DNA of 64,000 nucleotides from Actinoplanes campanulatus (GTDB lineage: Bacteria; Actinomycetota; Actinomycetes; Mycobacteriales; Micromonosporaceae): positions 124,001 to 188,000 of the forward strand of contig NZ_BMPW01000013.1 in NCBI RefSeq assembly GCF_014647795.1. Direction: 5' to 3'. Both the position numbers and the translations under genes were made by a program. Positions 58,784 through 64,000 of this stretch are shown here, piece by piece. Every line of letters starts with the position of its first letter. The stretch's first letter is position 1. The notes below the pieces were generated by a model, which searched no databases, was not told the origin of the DNA, and saw nothing but the letters and a program-made list of their open reading frames with translations.

Positions 58784-58812
58784 CCGGGTGGCCCCTGTCA
58801 GGGGTCACCCGG
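58784..58812 (-). terminator. Terminator after MMPL gene
   Basis: A 13-bp stem with one mismatch (CCGGGTGGCCCCT / AGGGGTCACCCGG) and a 3-base loop, 28 bp beyond the MMPL stop. Confidence 0.7.
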
Positions 58813-58839
58813 CCTCCTTCTCTGGCGGTGGGTGAAGCC

Positions 58840-60900
58840 TCAGCCCTTCGGCCCGTCCGCCGTCTCGGCGAGTTTCGCCCGGTTGACGGCGTCCCAGTCG
58901 GTGTGCGGCCGGGACGGCGCGGGAACGGCTCCGGCCGCGACGGCCGCCGGGCGGCCGGGCCACCAGAACCGGTCGCCGGTGAGCGTGGCCAGGGCCGGGA
59001 CCAGGACGGTACGCACGAGCAGCGTGTCCAGGAGCACTCCGATGCCGACGATGACGCCGATCTGGGTGAGCGTGACCACCGGCAGCACCCCGAGGACCGC
59101 GAACACCGCCGCCAGCAGGATGCCGGCGCTGGTGATGACGGCGCCGGTGACCGCGAGAGCGTGCACCATGCCGTCCCGGGTGCCCCGGGTCGCCGCCTCC
59201 TCCTTGGCCCGGGTGACCAGGAAGATGTTGTAGTCGACGCCGAGCGCCACCAGGAACAGGAACGAGAACAGCGGGACCGCGTTGTCCAGGGCGGGGTAGT
59301 CGAACACGTTGCGGAACAGCCACGATCCGGCGCCCAGTGAGGCCAGGAAGCTGACCACCACGGTGATCATCAGCAGGATCGGGGCGACCAGGGCGCGCAG
59401 CAGGGCGACCAGGACCAGGAACACCACCGCGAGGATGACCGGCACGATGACGATCAGGTCGCGGCGGGCGGCGTCCCGGGTGTCCATGGCGGTCGCCACG
59501 GTGCCGCCGACCAGGGCCTCGCCGTCGAGGTTCCCGCGCAGGTCACGGATTGTCCGGAAGGCTTCGGCGGTGTCCGGGGCGGCTTCCAGCACGGCGCTGA
59601 TGCTGACCCGGGCAGGCGTCTCCTCCGCGATGCGGGCCTGGGCGACGCCAGGCGTGCCGGAAACGGTTTCCAGAACCCGAGCAGCCTGATCCGGAGTGGT
59701 CAGGACCACCGCGGGCCCCGCGGCGCCGGCCGGGAAGTACTTGGAGAGCGTTTCCAGTCCCTGCACCGACTCGGCCTCGACCCGGAACTGCTCGGTTTGC
59801 GACAGGCCCACCCTGGTGCCGAGGCCGCCGAGCGACAGCAGCCCGAGCACCACCGCGGACACGACGGTCACCGCGACCGGGCGGCGCACCACGGCCCGGC
59901 CGACCCTGGCCCACATGCCCTTGCCGTCCTCCGGACCGGACTCGCCGACCCGCGGGATGAACGGCCAGAACAGGCCGCGGCCGCAGACCACGAGCGCGGC
60001 CGGCAGCACCACCAGGGCGAACACGGCGGCGATGGCGACACCGGCGGCCGACGTGAGGCCCAGCGCGGTGTTGCTCCTCAGAGTGGCCAGCACCAGGGTG
60101 AGCAGGGCCAGGATGACGGTGCCGGCGCTCGCCGCGATGGCCGGGCCGGCGCCGCGCAGGGCTTTGCCCATGGCCTCGAACCGGTTCTCGTACCTGTGCA
60201 GCTCCTCCCGGTAACGGGAGATCAGCAGCAGCGCGTAGTCGGTGCCGGCGCCGAAGACCAGCACCGTGACGATGCCGGTGGTGGAGCCGTTGACGGCCAG
60301 GTCGGTGTGCTGGGAGAGCAGGGCGACGACCTTGGCGGCGAGCTGGTCGGCGAACCCGACGACGAACAGCGGGACGATCCACAGGATCGGGCTGCGGTAC
60401 GTGATCAGCAGCAGCACCGTGACCACCACGACGGTGACGAGCAGCAGTTTGGTGTTGGCGCCGCTGAAGCTGTCGGCCAGGTCGGCGCTGAAGCCGGCCC
60501 CGCCGGTGACCTGGGCGGTGACGCCGGGCGGCAAGCCGGTGGAGGCCTTCTCGCGCAGGTCCCGCACCGCGTCGATGGTGGCGGCGGAGTCACCGGTGCT
60601 CGCCAGCGGAACGGTGATCAGGGCGGCCTTGCGGTCGTCCGACAGGATCGGCCGGCCCAGGGCCTGCACCGTCGCCAGGTCGGCGTCGGAGAGCGGTTGC
60701 CCGCCCTTGGCGACCACGATCAGCGCCGGGTTGGTCCGCCCGGACGGCAGCTCCTTCTGGAGCTGGGCGACCTTCGTCGACTCGGCCGAGGACGGCAGCG
60801 AGGAGGCCGGATCGTTGTCCGTCTCCGTGGAACCGGCGAGACCGAGGACCAGCCCGCCGAGCAGCAGGGCCAGCAGAAGCGTCGCCCATGCCCTTCTCAT
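58840..60900 (-). CDS. MMPL-family membrane exporter
   Basis: A 686-residue RND-type transporter of the MMPL family with about 11-12 membrane helices in two halves. Each half has an extracytoplasmic domain after the first helix, and the proton-relay stretches are visible as VFGAGTDYALLLISRYREEL and LVALGVDYNIFLVTRAKEEA (GxxxDY motifs). In actinomycetes such proteins export lipids, siderophores or drugs. The ATG at 60900 has GGAGG 7 bp upstream. It is divergent from a MarR gene with a palindrome between, so it is probably de-repressed by a ligand that it exports. Confidence 0.93.
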   Translation of the reverse strand: MRRAWATLLLALLLGGLVLGLAGSTETDNDPASSLPSSAESTKVAQLQKELPSGRTNPALIVVAKGGQPLSDADLATVQALGRPILSDDRKAALITVPLASTGDSAATIDAVRDLREKASTGLPPGVTAQVTGGAGFSADLADSFSGANTKLLLVTVVVVTVLLLITYRSPILWIVPLFVVGFADQLAAKVVALLSQHTDLAVNGSTTGIVTVLVFGAGTDYALLLISRYREELHRYENRFEAMGKALRGAGPAIAASAGTVILALLTLVLATLRSNTALGLTSAAGVAIAAVFALVVLPAALVVCGRGLFWPFIPRVGESGPEDGKGMWARVGRAVVRRPVAVTVVSAVVLGLLSLGGLGTRVGLSQTEQFRVEAESVQGLETLSKYFPAGAAGPAVVLTTPDQAARVLETVSGTPGVAQARIAEETPARVSISAVLEAAPDTAEAFRTIRDLRGNLDGEALVGGTVATAMDTRDAARRDLIVIVPVILAVVFLVLVALLRALVAPILLMITVVVSFLASLGAGSWLFRNVFDYPALDNAVPLFSFLFLVALGVDYNIFLVTRAKEEAATRGTRDGMVHALAVTGAVITSAGILLAAVFAVLGVLPVVTLTQIGVIVGIGVLLDTLLVRTVLVPALATLTGDRFWWPGRPAAVAAGAVPAPSRPHTDWDAVNRAKLAETADGPKG

Positions 60901-60928
60901 CTGAAAGCCTCCAGGAACGAGAATCTTT

Positions 60929-60942
60929 ACAATCGAGATTGT
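60929..60942. promoter_or_regulatory. MarR-type operator between MMPL and MarR genes
   Basis: ACAATC, GA, GATTGT: perfect 6-bp arms; a second overlapping inverted pair (AATCT/AGATT) surrounds it. The site lies 29 bp from the MMPL start and 35 bp from the MarR start. Confidence 0.7.
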
Positions 60943-60976
60943 TCACGACGAAGGCGGGATCTGCAACACTTACCCC

Positions 60977-61462
60977 GTGGAAGGCAATGAGACCGCGGAA
61001 CGCCGGCGGTTACGCGGGGACCTCGTCGACCTGTTGAATACGTACAGCAGCGAGGCGAATCACATCGGGCACGCCTTCGCGCACCTGCACCGGCTGAACG
61101 CGACGGATCTGCACGCGCTGCTCGCCGTCATGCACGCCGAACGGCGCGGAGCCCCGCTCACCCCCGGCAAGCTGGGCGAGGCCATCGGTCTCACCTCCGG
61201 CGCCACGACGGCGCTGATCGACCGGCTGGAACGCGGCGGCCACCTGCGGCGATCACGGGAGAGCGCGGACCGGCGGGTGGTCCATCTGCGCTACGCGGAC
61301 GCCGGCATGGCCCTCGCCCTGTCGTTCTTCGCCCCGCTCTCCCCGCGCACCGACCAGGTGATGGCCCAGTTCGGCGTCGGAGAGCTCCAGACCATCGAGA
61401 AGTTCCTGCACGGCATGATCTCCGCGCTCATCTCCTACCGCGACGAGCTGCGCAGTCACTGA
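60977..61462 (+). CDS. MarR-family regulator of MMPL exporter
   Basis: A 161-residue winged-helix repressor: LNATDLHALLAVMHAERRGAPLTPGKLGEAIGLTSGATTALIDRLERGGHLRRSRESADRRVVHLRYADAG, the complete MarR core with the DRR wing. The GTG at 60977 starts it. It is divergent from the MMPL gene across a palindrome and should control both. The ligand is unknown. It is not closely similar to the second MarR protein at 62539. Confidence 0.92.
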   Translation: MEGNETAERRRLRGDLVDLLNTYSSEANHIGHAFAHLHRLNATDLHALLAVMHAERRGAPLTPGKLGEAIGLTSGATTALIDRLERGGHLRRSRESADRRVVHLRYADAGMALALSFFAPLSPRTDQVMAQFGVGELQTIEKFLHGMISALISYRDELRSH

Positions 61463-61517
61463 TCAAGACCATTTCATCGGTACGGGCTGGAGAGCCCTTT
61501 CCCGGCACTCCGCGAGC

Positions 61518-61565
61518 CGCTGCCCGGCCCGGCCCGTGCCGCGACCGCCGGGCGTAGATCGGTGG
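61518..61565 (+). repeat. Fragment of the inverted-repeat element (copy 3)
   Basis: A 48-bp stretch matching 9205-9250 of copy 1 with four mismatches and one gap, ending CGCCGGGCGTAGATCGGTGG. Only this piece is present. The surrounding gap (61463-61680) has no gene that I can support; the promoter of the TPR protein must lie in it. Confidence 0.6.
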
Positions 61566-61680
61566 TCACCCACGCGACAACGCTCACTTCGTACCGGGAA
61601 TGGTGTTGATCGTGATTTTGCAACGCAGCCGCACCGGATGATCATCGGAAGTCGGGCGGGCGGCTGCCGATCGAAGCGGC

Positions 61681-62535
61681 GTGCGAACCGAGCCCCTCCT
61701 GGCCGAGGCCGACGCCCTGCTCGCCCGCGGGCGAGCCCAGCATGCCGAACGGCTGCTCACCCCGTTCGTCGTGCGGGAACCGGAGAACGTCGGCGCCTGG
61801 CACCGGATGACCCGGGCCCGGCTCGACCTCGGTGACACCGCCGGTGCGCTGCTGGCCGCCCGGGCCGCCTGGAACCTGGACCCGTACGGCGCCGAGTCAC
61901 TGCTCTGGCTGAGCGCCGCCCGTTCGCGGGCCGGTGACCACGCCGAGGCGCTCGCGGCCGCGGCCGCGGCATGCCGCGAGGACCCCGGCAACCCCCGCCT
62001 GCACAACCGGCTGGCCCGCGCGCAGCTCGCCGCCGGGCTGCCCGGCGAAGCCGCCGAAACCCTGCGCTGTGTCGCCGACCTGGCCGGGTACGACGCGGAC
62101 CTCCAGGTCACCTACGGTCAGGCGCTGTTCGCGATCGGCCGGCCGCTGAGCGCCCGCGAGGCGGTCGGGCGGGCCCTGGCGATCGATTCCGGGCACGCCG
62201 GAGCACGCGCCACGCTGAAGGCCTTCGCCAAGGCGATGCGCACGGCCGTCGACGCCGCGTCGCTGGCCCGGGCGGCGGACGAGTTCGGCGAGTCGCTGCG
62301 GATCCACCCCGGCCGGCCCGCCGCCCGCCGGGGCGGCGCCGGCCGGGACGCGCTGGCGCACGTGGCGCGGGTGTCGCTGGTCTGGTTCCTGGTCGCGCTC
62401 GCCGCGGTCGGTGTGGTCCAGGCGGCCGGCCTGCTGACCGTGCCGTTCAGCCTCTACCTCACCCTGATCTGCGCCGCCGGTGCGGCCGGCTGCGTCTCCG
62501 CGGTGGCCCGCCCACCGTCGGCGGGCGTCGCGTAG
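61681..62535 (+). CDS. TPR-repeat membrane protein
   Basis: A 284-residue protein. About five tetratricopeptide-like helix pairs fill residues 5-195 (for example ALLARGRAQHAERLLTPFVVREPEN, AGALLAARAAWNLDPYGAESL, GDHAEALAAAAAACREDPGNPRLHNRLARAQL). Two membrane helices follow near the C-terminus (about 228-248 and 254-274). It is likely a membrane-bound scaffold facing the cytosol. The partner is unknown. The start GTG at 61681 has only a weak ribosome site. It converges with the MarR gene, 3 bp apart. Confidence 0.8.
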   Translation: MRTEPLLAEADALLARGRAQHAERLLTPFVVREPENVGAWHRMTRARLDLGDTAGALLAARAAWNLDPYGAESLLWLSAARSRAGDHAEALAAAAAACREDPGNPRLHNRLARAQLAAGLPGEAAETLRCVADLAGYDADLQVTYGQALFAIGRPLSAREAVGRALAIDSGHAGARATLKAFAKAMRTAVDAASLARAADEFGESLRIHPGRPAARRGGAGRDALAHVARVSLVWFLVALAAVGVVQAAGLLTVPFSLYLTLICAAGAAGCVSAVARPPSAGVA

Positions 62536-62538
62536 TCC

Positions 62539-62952
62539 TCACCGGGCCTCGCGTAACAGGTTCAGGATGCGTGCCAGCTCGGTCCGGTCGGCCGGGTCGA
62601 GCCCGGCGAACAGGCGCTCGCCCTCGGTGGCCCGGGCCTCGTGGATGGCGGCGGCGGTGGCGACGCCGCCGGGGGTGAGCACGACCAGCGTGGCGCGGCG
62701 GTCGGTCGGATCCGGCTTGCGCTCGACCAGACCGCGTTCCTGCAGGTCGTCGACGACCTCGGTGGCCGAGCGGGGAGCGATGTGCAGCCGCTCGGCGAGC
62801 ACGCTGAGCCGGACCTCGCCGTGCCTGCTCAGCACGCCCAGCGCCCGCGACTGCGACGGCGAGACGTGCCACGGCTCCAGGGTGATCTTCGTCCGCTCGC
62901 GCAGGCGCCGGGTCACCGCCCAGAACGATTCCAGCAGGCTGTCGTCCTCCAC
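62539..62952 (-). CDS. MarR-family regulator of ABC exporter
   Basis: A 137-residue MarR protein: LEPWHVSPSQSRALGVLSRHGEVRLSVLAERLHIAPRSATEVVDDLQERGLVERKPDPTDRRATLVVLTPGG. This is the full recognition helix and DRR wing. It is divergent from an ABC exporter with a 13-bp palindrome in the 84 bp between, so it is likely its repressor. This is a common arrangement for drug-efflux ABC pairs. Confidence 0.92.
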   Translation of the reverse strand: MEDDSLLESFWAVTRRLRERTKITLEPWHVSPSQSRALGVLSRHGEVRLSVLAERLHIAPRSATEVVDDLQERGLVERKPDPTDRRATLVVLTPGGVATAAAIHEARATEGERLFAGLDPADRTELARILNLLREAR

Positions 62953-62991
62953 CGGACCAAAATAGCAGTGACTACCCTCGTTCCCTCATGT

Positions 62992-63004
62992 TGAGGTAAC
63001 CTCA
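62992..63004. promoter_or_regulatory. MarR-type operator between MarR and ABC exporter genes
   Basis: TGAGGT, A, ACCTCA: 6-bp arms around one base. It lies 40 bp from the MarR start and 33 bp from the exporter start. Confidence 0.7.
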
Positions 63005-63036
63005 GTTTGTCGCCGTCGTTCGAAGAGAGGCCCCAT

Positions 63037-64000
63037 TTGCCGAAGGATCGATCCCGCAGAATCACCGCCGAGGAGAGAGCGCAGGCCCGCGCCGTCTCCC
63101 TGCGCCGCATCGGCGCCCTGTTCACCGGCCACCGCCGGCATCTCGCCGTCGTCGTGGCCGTCATCGTCCTGTCGTCCGTCATTTCGATGGGCTCGCCGTT
63201 CCTGCTGCGCGAGGTCATCGACGTCGCCCTCCCGCAGTCCGACCTGCGCCTGCTGTCGCTGCTGGTCGCCGGCATGGTCGGCATCGCCGCGGCCACCTCC
63301 GCGCTCGGCGTGGTGCAGACGTGGATCTCCACCACCGTCGGTCAGCGGGTCATGCACCGGCTGCGCACCGACGTCTTCGCCCACCTCCAGCGGCAGTCCG
63401 TGGGCTTCTTCACCCGCACCCGCACGGGCGAGGTGCAGTCCCGCATCACCAACGACATCGGCGGCATGCAGCGGGTGGTCACCTCCACCGCCACGTCCGT
63501 CGCCGCCAACCTGACCACGGTGATCGCCACCCTGGTCGCGATGACCGCCCTCTCCTGGCAGCTCACCCTCGCCTCGCTGGTCGCGCTGCCCCCGGCGATC
63601 TACTGGACCCGGCGGGTCGCCCGCATGCGGCAGCGGATCACCGCCCAGCGGCAGCACGAGCTCGCCGACCTCAACGTCATCATCGACGAGGGCCTGTCCA
63701 TCAGCGGCGTCCAGCTGGCCAAGACGATGGGCGCCGGCGGCGCGCTCATCGAGCGGTTCACCGCCTCCTCGGCCCGCCTCATCGACCTCGAGCTGCGGTC
63801 CGAGCTCGCCGGCCGCTGGCGGATGGCCACGATGAACGTGGTGTTCGCCGTCATCCCCGCGGCCATCTACCTCGCCGCCGGCCTGCCGTTCGCGGCCGGC
63901 GCCATGAGCATCGGCACCCTGGTCGCCTTCACCGGCCTCCAGACCGGCCTGTTCCGGCCGCTGATGAGCCTGCTCGACGTCGGGGTCACCCTCACCGCGT
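63037..64000 (+). CDS. ABC exporter, membrane part (3' end outside window)
   Basis: The first 321 residues of a fused membrane-ATPase ABC exporter; the ATPase lies beyond the window. The TTG at 63037 has AGAGAGG 6 bp upstream and begins PKDRSRRITAEERAQARAVSLRRIG. A type-I exporter membrane domain follows: helix 1 LAVVVAVIVLSSVISMGSPFLL, RVMHRLRTDVFAHLQRQSVGFFTRTRTGEVQSRITNDI (coupling-helix region) and TTVIATLVAMTALSWQLTLASLVALPP. The pattern fits homologous or heterodimeric multidrug exporters. Divergent from a MarR regulator. Confidence 0.92.
   Translation, partial: MPKDRSRRITAEERAQARAVSLRRIGALFTGHRRHLAVVVAVIVLSSVISMGSPFLLREVIDVALPQSDLRLLSLLVAGMVGIAAATSALGVVQTWISTTVGQRVMHRLRTDVFAHLQRQSVGFFTRTRTGEVQSRITNDIGGMQRVVTSTATSVAANLTTVIATLVAMTALSWQLTLASLVALPPAIYWTRRVARMRQRITAQRQHELADLNVIIDEGLSISGVQLAKTMGAGGALIERFTASSARLIDLELRSELAGRWRMATMNVVFAVIPAAIYLAAGLPFAAGAMSIGTLVAFTGLQTGLFRPLMSLLDVGVTLTA

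Overview
The window is very GC-rich, with strong GC bias at third codon positions, many GTG/TTG starts, and dense short operons with ATGA/GTGA overlaps. These traits point to an actinomycete chromosome. A chemotaxis receptor, several GGDEF/EAL proteins, a CebR-type palindrome beside a secreted mannanase, DUF574 and DUF397 genes and many LLM flavin/F420 oxidoreductases fit Micromonosporaceae, perhaps Actinoplanes or a relative. This placement is inference from content, not a database match. No rRNA, tRNA, CRISPR array, intact insertion sequence or prophage was seen.

Layout. 0-4.6 kb: end of an S58-type peptidase, a MerR regulator, an LLM oxidoreductase, a DUF427 protein, a divergent qorB/HxlR pair around a perfect operator, and a UBP zinc-finger protein. 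4.7-8.9 kb: chemotaxis receptor, membrane diguanylate cyclase, secreted GH5 mannanase with CBM2. 9.1-9.9 kb: a non-coding element with long inverted repeats. 9.9-14.7 kb: an acyl-CoA module (CaiB-type CoA-transferase, acyl-CoA dehydrogenase, TetR regulator, PrpE-type ligase). 14.8-16.6 kb: an LtaS-like membrane sulfatase. 16.6-25.6 kb: a nine-gene-long operon of a peptide-type ABC importer (binding protein, two permeases, one fused ATPase) and four different LLM monooxygenases, probably for organosulfur use (eight genes in all). 25.7-30.3 kb: strictosidine-synthase-like protein, GtrA, VanZ-like protein, an OmpR/VanS-type two-component pair and a GNAT acetyltransferase. 30.3-35.7 kb: two divergent importers, one for a polar amino acid (possibly cystine) and one of taurine/sulfonate type.

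36.0-54.6 kb is less ordinary. It holds a 1,133-residue repeat protein of unknown function, a secreted basic-tailed protein, a second copy of the 9-kb element with a 37-bp tandem array beside a DUF397 remnant, an MFS exporter, a DUF574 methyltransferase, a GGDEF-EAL protein overlapping a 1,587-residue kinase-AAA-GAF-GGDEF protein, a protein with a conserved head and a Thr/Pro-rich tail, a decayed transposase and a class I methyltransferase. Minisatellite-like repeats (13, 33, 37, 39 and 47 bp) are concentrated here, inside and between genes.

54.7-64 kb: alpha-glucosidase with a LacI regulator and two matching operators, a Tat-exported sulfite-oxidase-like enzyme, an MMPL exporter with a divergent MarR gene, a TPR membrane protein, and a second MarR gene divergent from an ABC exporter cut by the window end.

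Themes. (1) Sulfur scavenging: the 16.6-kb operon, the divergent importers at 30-36 kb and the sulfite-oxidase-like gene; two of these loci carry a similar CCTAT/ATAGG palindrome. (2) Second-messenger signalling: three GGDEF proteins, one with an altered metal-binding residue. (3) Local repressors beside their targets, each with a visible palindrome (HxlR, TetR, LacI, two MarR).
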